Positions 27,802 through 35,575 of a DNA stretch of 55,643 nucleotides are shown here, piece after piece. The DNA is from Bacteroidota bacterium (lineage in GTDB: Bacteria > Bacteroidota > Bacteroidia > CAILMK01 > JAAYUY01). The stretch spans positions 1-55,643 of the forward strand of contig JABINZ010000251.1 of assembly GCA_018698135.1 (NCBI GenBank), given 5' to 3'. The notes under the pieces are model-generated. The model was not told the origin of the DNA, did not search any database, and saw only the letters and a list, made by a program, of their open reading frames with translations. Positions within the stretch are counted from its first letter, which is position 1. Each line of letters starts with the position of its first letter. The position numbers and the translations under genes were made by a program.

Positions 27802-29412
27802 TCAAAACTTTTTGGACAGACGGAAATAGACATGATTCTCGTTGTAGGTGGTATTAATACCTAATTCATAATTCAATGAGAAATACATCTTTTGATAAAC
27901 TTTCCAGTCTATGCTAAGTTCAACATAGTTTTGAATTAATTTTTGTTCATAACGATTATACAAACCATTCAGGTAGCGATAGTTGAGTGCCAAAAACAGC
28001 TTGTCGCTTGCAAGGCTTTTTTGAAGTCGCAATGCATAAATGCCTGCACTCATATATGTGGTTTGCAAATAGGTGGCTGTTAGACTGGCGTTTAAATCCC
28101 ACAGTGGAAGTTTGTAATAATTAAAAAATGCAATCAGATTATAAGCTGGCTGTGGATCTGTTTTTCGAAAACGATAACCCCCGCTGAAACCCATGGAAAG
28201 CTTTTGGCTTGGCCTGTAATACAGCCTTAATCGATAACCTTGGCGCACTTCAGAGTCAATAATGCTGTCGAGTAGGTTTTTGAATGTTTCGTAATACAAC
28301 ACGTTTTTTCGTGCATCATAAGATGCCGACAGGCTTAGTTTTGGTGTAAAACGATATCGCGTTCTAAAATAAAAACTCGTGAGGCTCACCGTGTTTTGTG
28401 ACTCTCCGTTAAGCATTTTGTACAAGTCTGCTTCTAATGAGCCAAAAACGTATAACTTTTTAAAGTTACTTCTATGTTGCAGATAGGCAAATCTGCGATC
28501 GATTTCTTTATTATTCCGTTGCTCAATAAATGCAAAAGTGTTTCGGATTGTATTCTTTGGTTTGTCTATTTTCCAGGCCAGATAAGCACCATATTGCATC
28601 ATATTGAAATTAAAGCTATAGTCTGAATAATCAGGACGGGATCCGATAAAACCACCGACATTAACAGCTTTAAAATTCTTTTGCATTTGGAGACCATCAA
28701 TAGCGCCAACATTCGATAATTCAGAATTGATTTTTCGTCCAATTAGCAAATAGCTTTCTTTTGAAAAATCATAGCGTAAGTTTAAATTGTAAATTTTCAA
28801 ACCATTGTAAATGTTGTCTTTAATTTCGTTCCACTCAGCTGTTTTATGACTGAAATTGATATAGGTTTCGGCTGATAGTTTACTTTTGGAAATATTCATT
28901 TTCTTGAGGGCAAGGCTATATCTCATGCGCATAAAACCAGAATTATTCTCACTCGAAAAACTTGAATAGGAAGCTGCACTCACATGACCCAATATTTTGC
29001 TTTTGGGCTTTCTTTTTTCATCTGTTGATTGTATGTTTTTTGATTCAATTGCCAGAATAGTGTCTCCTACTACATCAGCAGGGGGTTTGGTCTCTTCTTT
29101 TTTGATGGATATTTTTGCATATAACAAATCCGAAATATTCAATTGGCCTGAAAACAGATACTCTCCTACACATGAAATCGAGGATATACTATTAACTTTA
29201 AGAACAGCTTTAAAGATTTGATCTTCTTTTTTAAAAAGAGTGTCTCCAACTAAAATTCCATCCGTTGTTTTGAATTTTACATACACATTCTGTGAGCTTA
29301 TATAGGAAACGCGCCCTTCTATATATTCTATTTTGTTCTGGCCTTTTACGGCTAAAAAAAACAGGAGAAATAAAATGCTTGAAAATATAATTTTCATAAT
29401 ATTCTTTTTCAA
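27802..29412 (-). CDS. Outer-membrane beta-barrel, probable porin partner of the multihaem cytochromes
   Basis: The 536-residue product has a signal peptide (ending 'AVKGQ'), a small N-terminal beta domain (~25-105, 'VEGRV'-like strands resembling an SH3-type fold), a low-complexity linker (~110-140) and a C-terminal region (~145-536) of about 18-20 amphipathic strands, ending in 'VYFRLSKKF' with the C-terminal Phe of outer-membrane barrels. It is the last gene of the multihaem operon, 2 bases after the 13-haem gene. By analogy with porin-cytochrome conduits (MtrB and similar) it may hold a cytochrome within the outer membrane. I see no direct similarity to MtrB; the role is from context. Confidence 0.6.
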   Translation of the reverse strand: MKKNIMKIIFSSILFLLFFLAVKGQNKIEYIEGRVSYISSQNVYVKFKTTDGILVGDTLFKKEDQIFKAVLKVNSISSISCVGEYLFSGQLNISDLLYAKISIKKEETKPPADVVGDTILAIESKNIQSTDEKRKPKSKILGHVSAASYSSFSSENNSGFMRMRYSLALKKMNISKSKLSAETYINFSHKTAEWNEIKDNIYNGLKIYNLNLRYDFSKESYLLIGRKINSELSNVGAIDGLQMQKNFKAVNVGGFIGSRPDYSDYSFNFNMMQYGAYLAWKIDKPKNTIRNTFAFIEQRNNKEIDRRFAYLQHRSNFKKLYVFGSLEADLYKMLNGESQNTVSLTSFYFRTRYRFTPKLSLSASYDARKNVLYYETFKNLLDSIIDSEVRQGYRLRLYYRPSQKLSMGFSGGYRFRKTDPQPAYNLIAFFNYYKLPLWDLNASLTATYLQTTYMSAGIYALRLQKSLASDKLFLALNYRYLNGLYNRYEQKLIQNYVELSIDWKVYQKMYFSLNYELGINTTYNENHVYFRLSKKF

Positions 29413-29414
29413 AC

Positions 29415-30452
29415 TTAATCGGCAGTTCCTCTGGGGTGACAGTCAAAACAGGCTATGCTGTTATATAGGTAGTCAGGTTCTTCGTCATGCTCTTTATCCA
29501 TTTCCGATTTATTATGATCATGACAATCAATGCAGGTATAAACCTGATAATTTGATGTATTTGTATGGCAGTCGACACAGCTGTTCCACTCTCCATTATG
29601 TTTGCCGCTAAAAATTGGAAAATATTTGTTATCATGATCAAATGTTGCCGGCTTCCATCCGGGATTTGTCGTATGGCATTGTGAGCAATCAGTACTAAAA
29701 CCCGATCCTGAGTGGTTGGGATTGTTGGTTGCATTAAAATCAGACTCGTGACAACTAAAACAATCGGTTGAAATATTTGAATAATTGCCCGCCACATGAC
29801 ACAAATTACAATCTTGCAAATTGTGCCCCTGAGTTAAAGGAAAGAACACATGATTAAAACCTGAAGAACCCCATTCAAAAGCACCAATTCGATGGCATTC
29901 TGAACATTCAGTTGAAAATCCTGCAGTAGTATGGTTCGGTTCAGAAGTTGAATAATAATCCTGTTGATGACAATCCATACATTCAATTCCCAATGGCTCA
30001 AAATCCAATAAAGAGGCTGATTTATGACAATCATAACAATCGGCAAGTGCATGGGCTCCCATTAAAGGAAATCGGCTTTGATAGTGTATTTCAGAAATAT
30101 TGCTAACAATCCATGAAAAAGGACTGTGGCATCTTTCACAATCAGTTCCGAGGCTTGCATTATGCATGTCTGTATGGCAATCCATACAGTCCTCGCCAGC
30201 CTCGCCAAAAATCAGGGTTGGATGGCAGAGCTTGCAATCAGTTTCAACATGCTGCCCTTCCAATGGCAATGCTGTTGTGTTGTGGTCAAAGGAATAGATT
30301 TCCTTATCCAGCTTCCACCCACCAGGGCTATGACAAACCGTACAACTGATTTTAAAGTTCTCTCCATGAGTTGGTTCTTCGGTTTTGAATCCTAGAATTA
30401 AAACAACCATTACCAATACTGATATTAGCGTAATTAATGACAATCTTCGCAT
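29415..30452 (-). CDS. 13-haem c-type cytochrome
   Basis: The 345-residue protein has an N-terminal hydrophobic signal or anchor (~5-22, 'LITLISVLVMVVLILGF') and 13 CxxCH haem-attachment motifs, the first being 'CTVCH' near residue 37 and the last 'CFDCH' at the very end. Haem density is about one per 26 residues. Four copies of a module 'FDH...F.L.G.H.....C..CH' give extra His that could be distal haem ligands. No lipobox is present, so it is probably periplasmic or membrane-tethered. Its start lies within the last codons of the 20-haem gene. It is likely the periplasmic wire of the operon. Confidence 0.9.
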   Translation of the reverse strand: MRRLSLITLISVLVMVVLILGFKTEEPTHGENFKISCTVCHSPGGWKLDKEIYSFDHNTTALPLEGQHVETDCKLCHPTLIFGEAGEDCMDCHTDMHNASLGTDCERCHSPFSWIVSNISEIHYQSRFPLMGAHALADCYDCHKSASLLDFEPLGIECMDCHQQDYYSTSEPNHTTAGFSTECSECHRIGAFEWGSSGFNHVFFPLTQGHNLQDCNLCHVAGNYSNISTDCFSCHESDFNATNNPNHSGSGFSTDCSQCHTTNPGWKPATFDHDNKYFPIFSGKHNGEWNSCVDCHTNTSNYQVYTCIDCHDHNKSEMDKEHDEEPDYLYNSIACFDCHPRGTAD

Positions 30453-32023
30453 CTGTAATCCTTTATTTTATATAATGTATACGTATTCGATCCATTCTGA
30501 ACATCTTTATGACACTTAGCACAAGATACATTTATGTGTTTCCCGTCTAGCTTAAAGGCCGTATTATCGTGATTAAATTTTCCGGCTTGCCAATTAACAA
30601 AGCCATGACAACGGGCACAATCAGTAATATCATTTTTATCAAATTGTTTGTAATGAACATCTGTGTGGCATTGATCACAATTCGTAGACAATGATGAAAA
30701 TTGTTGATTATAATTTCCTCCACCAGAAGACTTAAAATGACATGCCCTGCAGCTTTGATTTTTATGTGCTCCTAAAAGATCAAATTCTGTTTTCGTATGG
30801 TCAAAGGTTACTGCTTTCCACATGTTTTCATTGTGACAAGAGGTGCAGGTCTGTTTAGGATAATATTTTTCACTTATGTAGGTTTTATGAATATTGTCGT
30901 GACAGTCCACACAACTTTTTCCAATATTTCTGAAACTCCAGTCTTTCCCTTTTTTATGACATTCTAGACAAGGAGTTGCTATATGCGCACCTTTTAAAGG
31001 GAAAATTGATTTGTTATGTTGATCTTGGGTGTAGTAAGTTGTCTGAAAGCCATCCAAACGATGACAGTCTTTACAATCAGGCGATTTTCCATTTTTCACC
31101 AACTGTCCTTTATGCTCATCTGCATGGCAATCTTTACAATAATTGTGTCTTAACGGATTGGTATACGCTCCCTTGTGGCATGTTTTGCAATCAACATGCA
31201 AATGCTTGCCTTGTAAAGCAAAATTTGTTTTGCTATGATCAAAATCATTCTCCCCTTTAATCATGTGAAAAGACTCTTCTGTGTGGCATTTCTTACAATC
31301 CTGACCAAATTTATTATCGTGTTGATCTTTATGGCAATTGGTGCAATTTCCAAACTCCACTCCCGAAAATACTTGAAAATCTTTGCCATTTCGTTTTTCA
31401 AGAGCGTGACACTTTACACATTCAACATCAATGTGCTTTCCAATAAGAGTGAACTCGGTTTGATCGTGTTTGAAATTTTTAGCTGATGTAAACTCGTCAA
31501 ATACATGGCATTCCAAACAATTATCTACTAGTGTTTTTTGATGGAAATCGTCATGGCACACAAGACAGCCCTGACCCAAGCCCATAAATGTTTTCCTCTT
31601 CTTTTCTTTTACCTTTTCTTCAATAACAAATTCTTTTTTATGACAGTCGACACATTTGTTCTTTGCATGAGCACCTTCCAGCTTATATCCAGTTAAACTG
31701 TGGTCAAATTTCTCTTCATCAAACTTGATGATTTGAAAGTTTTTCCCATGATGGTCGCTATGACATTTAATGCACTTTTCACTGGTAACCTCTTTTGAAG
31801 CATGATAACCAGACTTTTGCTCAATGCGTTGGTTAATATCTTTATGGCAGTCAAGACATTTGTTGTTTGAAACCCTTTTCCCCATGGTATGACATTCTGT
31901 ACAATTTCCCGTTCCTTCCAGATGGGCATGAGCTTCTGCCAGTTCTCCCGGGGATATAGGTGTTGACATTTTACACCCTACAAAAAGGAGCAATAACAAG
32001 CTATATAAATGGAAATGTTTCAT
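30434..32023 (-). CDS. 20-haem c-type cytochrome lipoprotein
   Basis: The 529-residue product starts with a lipoprotein signal (lipobox 'LFVGC', Cys17) and carries 20 CxxCH motifs; the last ('CEDCH') forms the final five residues. Six copies of the module F-x-H-x2-T-x-F-x-L-x-G-x-H-x5-CxxCH recur roughly every 60-90 residues. Lipid anchoring makes an outer-membrane location likely, on the periplasmic side or the cell surface. The start codon overlaps the stop of the FAD protein (TAATG), and the stop overlaps the next cytochrome start. It would pass electrons between the 13-haem protein, the barrel and outside partners; that order is inference. Confidence 0.92.
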   Translation of the reverse strand: MKHFHLYSLLLLLFVGCKMSTPISPGELAEAHAHLEGTGNCTECHTMGKRVSNNKCLDCHKDINQRIEQKSGYHASKEVTSEKCIKCHSDHHGKNFQIIKFDEEKFDHSLTGYKLEGAHAKNKCVDCHKKEFVIEEKVKEKKRKTFMGLGQGCLVCHDDFHQKTLVDNCLECHVFDEFTSAKNFKHDQTEFTLIGKHIDVECVKCHALEKRNGKDFQVFSGVEFGNCTNCHKDQHDNKFGQDCKKCHTEESFHMIKGENDFDHSKTNFALQGKHLHVDCKTCHKGAYTNPLRHNYCKDCHADEHKGQLVKNGKSPDCKDCHRLDGFQTTYYTQDQHNKSIFPLKGAHIATPCLECHKKGKDWSFRNIGKSCVDCHDNIHKTYISEKYYPKQTCTSCHNENMWKAVTFDHTKTEFDLLGAHKNQSCRACHFKSSGGGNYNQQFSSLSTNCDQCHTDVHYKQFDKNDITDCARCHGFVNWQAGKFNHDNTAFKLDGKHINVSCAKCHKDVQNGSNTYTLYKIKDYRCEDCH

Positions 32024-33357
32024 TAATTTTTTTCGTGCTTTAACAGGGCCTCTCCGAATTTTTTAGTGATCGTTATTCCTGCTTTTTTCAAAAACTCTGT
32101 TGGCAATTCACCTCCGGCAAAAATATAGACCAGGTCGTTTTTAATAAGCTTTTCTGAATCGTCTGAAGCAAGTACAATTTCAGATTTTTCAATGCCTTTT
32201 AAATTGGTTTTAAATTGAACATCAAGCTTATTGTTCTCAATAGCAGCTTTTATTAGGTCTCTGTTTTTAGGCTTTATCCTGCTAAATGTGTCATTTCTAT
32301 ACGAAAGAGTTACCCTGTTTTGATCTGCCAATAAAAGTGCTGATTCAACAGCAGAATCGCCACCACCAACAACCAATATGTCTTTATCTTTGATATCTTC
32401 AGGTTCCAAAAGACGATAAGCTACCTTTTCAGTGTTTTTACCCGGAACATTCAATTTTCGAGGAGTTCCCCTTCGCCCAATTGAAAGTAAAATATTAGCT
32501 GTAGTGATCTGTTGACCATCTAATGTTTCTATTTTGAAAAATCCATTCTCTTTTGAAATAGACTCAACTTTGGCATTTTCCCGAATGCTGATTTCGTTTT
32601 TCTCTAATACCTGATGCCACAAATTAAGTAATTCTGTCTTGCTTGTTTCAAATAACTTTACTTTCCCAAACAAAGGCAATTCCATAGGAGAGGTCATGAC
32701 TACTTTTGAGCGGGGAAAGGTAAAGACTGTTCCTCCCAATGTATTTTGATCGATTGTGAGGAAATTTAACTTGAGTTTTTTTGCCGTTAATGAGGCAGAA
32801 ATACCAGCAGGTCCTGCTCCAACAATTACAAGATCATAGTCGGCATTGGGATCTTTCTTAATTGCTTTTGAAATATTTTCAACGGCTTGTTTTCCTTGCT
32901 CAACTGCATTTTTAATAAGCCCCATACCTCCCAGCTCTCCGGCAATATAAATTCCTTTGACATTTGTTTCAAATGTTTGGTTAACATGAGGTAAATCCAC
33001 ACCTCTTTTTTCAGTGCCAATGCAAAGCGTAATTGCTTCTGTTGGGCAAGCATGGAAACAGGCACCGTGACCAATACATAAGGACGCATTTACAACTGTT
33101 GCTTTTCCATTTACAATACCTAAAATATCCTTTTCCGGACAGGCGGCAATGCAAGCTCCTGTTCGAATACAACTGTTTGGATCAACAACCGGGTGTAAAG
33201 AAACAGGCTCAAATAAACCTTCTTCTTTCGCAATCTTAATTTTCTCCTCTACTTTTCTTGAATCCTTTTTTTGCTTCCTTAAATAAAAAACAACAAGAAC
33301 AACACAAAAAACAGCAATAAAAGAATATATAAGCAGGTTTTCTAAAAGTATTTCCAT
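32023..33357 (-). CDS. Membrane-anchored ferredoxin-type iron-sulfur / FAD-NAD(P) oxidoreductase
   Basis: From this ATG the product has 444 residues: one N-terminal membrane helix ('NLLIYSFIAVFCVVLVVFYL') followed by a basic stretch that puts the rest in the cytoplasm, a two-motif ferredoxin domain, a short linker with 'GIYIAGELGGMGLIKNAV', then a thioredoxin-reductase-like domain with FAD-binding 'VIVGAGPAGISA' and NAD(P)-binding 'ILVVGGGDSAVES'. The redox CxxC of thioredoxin reductase is missing, so it is more like a ferredoxin-NAD(P) reductase. In both ferredoxin motifs the second Cys is replaced (Thr, His). The frame is open 27 bases further, overlapping the cytochrome b gene. It probably feeds the cytochromes. 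Confidence 0.85.
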   Translation of the reverse strand: MEILLENLLIYSFIAVFCVVLVVFYLRKQKKDSRKVEEKIKIAKEEGLFEPVSLHPVVDPNSCIRTGACIAACPEKDILGIVNGKATVVNASLCIGHGACFHACPTEAITLCIGTEKRGVDLPHVNQTFETNVKGIYIAGELGGMGLIKNAVEQGKQAVENISKAIKKDPNADYDLVIVGAGPAGISASLTAKKLKLNFLTIDQNTLGGTVFTFPRSKVVMTSPMELPLFGKVKLFETSKTELLNLWHQVLEKNEISIRENAKVESISKENGFFKIETLDGQQITTANILLSIGRRGTPRKLNVPGKNTEKVAYRLLEPEDIKDKDILVVGGGDSAVESALLLADQNRVTLSYRNDTFSRIKPKNRDLIKAAIENNKLDVQFKTNLKGIEKSEIVLASDDSEKLIKNDLVYIFAGGELPTEFLKKAGITITKKFGEALLKHEKN

Positions 33358-33361
33358 CTTA

Positions 33362-34231
33362 TTAAAATATCCACCTGTATCCAAAAGTTAACGTAACAGC
33401 AACATGTACGATCATAATTGCTAGCATTACCAGTGCAAAAGGAAGGTGCGCCACATGCCAATACTTAAAAAGGTTCTTCATGGTGTCGAGGCGCTCAATT
33501 CTTCTATGTAACGACAGTTCTGTTTTGACCAATTTAATTATCTTTTTCCTTTCAGTTGCCGGCATTTTACTTTTTCGTATCACCCGCCTAACTTCGGCTC
33601 TTGCTTTCCTGTCTGAACGATTTTGACTGAAGTAGCGAACAAATATGTTTTTGCGATATATTTCAACTTTCTTTTGCGTTGAATTGGCGATTATGCGACT
33701 ACTTTCTTCATTTAAAAACTGAGAAGCTGACAGTATACTGCTTGTTTGGTTTTTCATTTCAGATACTTCGTGCAGGCTCATTTCTCGACCTTCAATTGTT
33801 CTTGGTATTTGAATGTATATAAATCGCCCAATTATTCCGCTTAAAAACACAGCCACCATGCTCCAAAAACTAATCGAAACAATGCCTCCAAACTTGAAAG
33901 AGGTGTGAAACAAAACCATAATAGGGCCTAATGTGCAAAGGAAAATATGGAATTCAAGCCAATGCTTTAATAAGCCAAGACGAGATAATTTCCGCCATCT
34001 TTTACGCAACATATAAATACTAACACCAATTATCATTGCAACTGAGCCAAAAATACCCAATCCATGTCCAATGATTCCACTTGGCTTTAAACTTTCATAG
34101 TCGGAATGAAAAAACCTTTCAGAAATAGTTGTTTGATAATAGCTCATTCCAATATAGACCAAATAGATCAAGGTCAAAAAAACAATGGCAGAAAGTACTG
34201 CAATATAAAAATAATGCGCTTTTTGATTCAT
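33362..34231 (-). CDS. Multi-pass membrane protein, probable b-type cytochrome
   Basis: From this ATG the product has 289 residues with five or so membrane helices. Histidines placed like b-haem ligands occur in 'GIIGHGLGIFG', 'LKHWLEFHIFLCTLG', 'MVLFHTSF' and 'YWHVAHLPFALVMLAIMIVH'. Between the third and last helices is a long basic cytoplasmic loop (~140-240). It is the first gene of the multihaem operon and would link the cytoplasmic FAD protein, or the quinone pool, to the periplasmic haems. An in-frame ATG at 34273 exists, but the inferred transcription start (~34274) lies at it, so the ATG at 34231 is more likely. Confidence 0.75.
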   Translation of the reverse strand: MNQKAHYFYIAVLSAIVFLTLIYLVYIGMSYYQTTISERFFHSDYESLKPSGIIGHGLGIFGSVAMIIGVSIYMLRKRWRKLSRLGLLKHWLEFHIFLCTLGPIMVLFHTSFKFGGIVSISFWSMVAVFLSGIIGRFIYIQIPRTIEGREMSLHEVSEMKNQTSSILSASQFLNEESSRIIANSTQKKVEIYRKNIFVRYFSQNRSDRKARAEVRRVIRKSKMPATERKKIIKLVKTELSLHRRIERLDTMKNLFKYWHVAHLPFALVMLAIMIVHVAVTLTFGYRWIF

Positions 34232-34277
34232 AGTTGTTTTTACACTTAGAAAAGATTTGTGCAATTTAGACATTTAA

Positions 34278-34285
34278 CAAAGATA
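34278..34285 (-). promoter_or_regulatory. -7 promoter box (TATCTTTG) of the multihaem operon
   Basis: On the minus strand TATCTTTG is a full match to TAnnTTTG. The expected -33 region (about 34303-34309) has no TTTG, which suggests the promoter needs an activator. The predicted start is near 34274, giving a leader of ~43 bases before the ATG at 34231. Confidence 0.5.
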
Positions 34286-34311
34286 TCTGTCGAACATATT
34301 AAGAATTCCAC

Positions 34312-34329
34312 ATATGATATTAATCATAT
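34312..34329. promoter_or_regulatory. FNR/CRP-type palindromic operator upstream of the multihaem operon
   Basis: ATATGAT and ATCATAT are perfect 7-bp inverted arms around a 4-base spacer, with the core TGAT-N4-ATCA shared with the FNR consensus TTGAT-N4-ATCAA. The centre is about 46 bases upstream of the predicted transcription start, in the range where CRP/FNR-family activators act. It therefore suggests control by oxygen or redox state. The regulator itself is not in the window. Confidence 0.55.
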
Positions 34330-34402
34330 CTTGCATAAGTTACAGAAGTTGATGATTATAAAGTAATCTCTGGTCTTTTCTGCTGTGATAAGAAGCAGTT
34401 GG

Positions 34403-34432
34403 AATAGCCTAATAGATATAAACTAGGCTATT
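34403..34432 (-). other. 9-bp hairpin at the 3' end of the small membrane protein gene
   Basis: AATAGCCTA (34403-34411) and TAGGCTATT (34424-34432) are perfect inverted arms with a 12-base loop; the second arm overlaps the gene's stop codon. It is in the right place to end transcription before the multihaem promoter, but no T tract follows on the minus strand, so a terminator role is only possible. Confidence 0.4.
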
Positions 34433-34779
34433 AAGAGAAACACAACAGATACGATAATAAGAAATGATGCAATTCGATGTGTCCATCTGAAAAAAGGAAT
34501 CCAAGGTTTTTCGAAACTTAGAAAGACTCCAGAAATCAACGCAAACAATATAGATGCGACTAACACCAAAGGTATTTCGTTTTCATTTAGCTGAAAAGCT
34601 GTCTCGTTAAAATACCTGAAAAACATAATAGATCCCCAAACAATTGCTCCGAGGGAAATTATTTTGTGTGCTCCAAATAGTATGGCATGAGGTGGGCGTC
34701 CTTTTTTGCTAAGCCAAATGCCACTAGAAATGGCTAATAAGAATGTTATTCCTAAAAAAATGACAGCTGTTTTTATCAT
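34423..34779 (-). CDS. Small four-helix membrane protein with conserved-looking His
   Basis: The 118-residue product is nearly all membrane (helices ~4-22, 33-55, 68-88, 97-117). His residues at helix ends ('PPHAILFGAHKIISLG', 'FFRWTHRIASFLII') could bind haem b, as in small cytochrome b561-like or DUF4405-type proteins; I have no motif to settle this. It lies 34 bases after the SRAP gene on the same strand and ~190 bases before the multihaem operon start. The operator and promoter between them suggest separate transcription, but a link in function is possible. Confidence 0.55.
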   Translation of the reverse strand: MIKTAVIFLGITFLLAISSGIWLSKKGRPPHAILFGAHKIISLGAIVWGSIMFFRYFNETAFQLNENEIPLVLVASILFALISGVFLSFEKPWIPFFRWTHRIASFLIIVSVVFLLIA

Positions 34780-34813
34780 GTTAATTCTTTTCTATTGATA
34801 TCTCCCCGATATG

Positions 34814-35473
34814 TTAAACAGGAAGAATTAGCTCCTCAAAATTATTACGAGGAGAGTTTACCAATGAAGATACTTCATAGGTATTCATATCGTCCTTGTT
34901 ATAAGGTTTCAGAATGTCTACTAATTCTTCTGATTTCTGACTATTATCCAGCCATATTTTTTCCTGATCTCTGTTCAAAATTACTGGCATTCGGTTGTGT
35001 ATTGGAGCCATCAACTCGTTAGGTGCACAGGTAATAATACTAAACGAGTGAATTGTTTGTCCTTCGGTATCTTTCCACTGATCCCACAAGCCGGCCATGG
35101 AGAATAATTCATTGTTTTTCAGGCGAATGCAGGTTGGTATTTTGCCTTTTTCGGTTTTCTGCCATTCATAAAAACCATCAGAAATTACCAGACATCGCTT
35201 GCTTTTTAGCAGATTGCGAAAAGCCGGTTTTTCCAAAAGTGTTTCAGATCTTGCATTTATCATTTTGTTGCCAATTGACTGATCTTTAGCCCAAAACGGA
35301 ACAAGACCCCATCGAAAAAAACGAATTCTTTCTGGCTCTGAATTGCTAATTACGGGTAGTTGTTGACTAGGGGCAGCATTATAAACTGGCTTGTACTTGT
35401 CCTCCTCTATTTCCACATGAAACCGTTCAGTGATTTCATCAATTTTTTTTGTTATGATAAAACGCCCACACAT
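34814..35473 (-). CDS. SRAP-family protein (YedK/HMCES type)
   Basis: SRAP proteins form a covalent thiazolidine bond with abasic sites in single-stranded DNA and so protect them. The start is fixed by the catalytic Cys2: the protein must begin 'MCGRFIITKK', which places the ATG at 35473; the frame is open another 51 bases upstream. Other active-site parts are present: 'NARSETLLEKPAFRNLLKSK' with the conserved Asn and Glu, 'ISDGFYEWQ', and the His in 'PIHNRMPVIL'. The 219-residue length is normal. No SOS box can be judged here. Confidence 0.94.
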   Translation of the reverse strand: MCGRFIITKKIDEITERFHVEIEEDKYKPVYNAAPSQQLPVISNSEPERIRFFRWGLVPFWAKDQSIGNKMINARSETLLEKPAFRNLLKSKRCLVISDGFYEWQKTEKGKIPTCIRLKNNELFSMAGLWDQWKDTEGQTIHSFSIITCAPNELMAPIHNRMPVILNRDQEKIWLDNSQKSEELVDILKPYNKDDMNTYEVSSLVNSPRNNFEELILPV

Positions 35474-35575
35474 AATAATTCTATTGATGATTTCATAATC
35501 TAAAAGATAATAGCAAGTTAGCAAATATTATTTTATTGCTCAAGTCGCAGGAGGCTGCTATTGCATTAAGAAAGA

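Noticed and set aside
30100-31486. Several plus-strand frames across the cytochrome genes
   Set aside because: They are antisense to well-supported CxxCH-rich genes; the repeated haem codons keep other frames free of stops.
29415-32023. The repeated CxxCH segments as a DNA repeat array or CRISPR-like structure
   Set aside because: The repetition is at protein level only; the DNA copies differ and there are no constant repeats with unique spacers.
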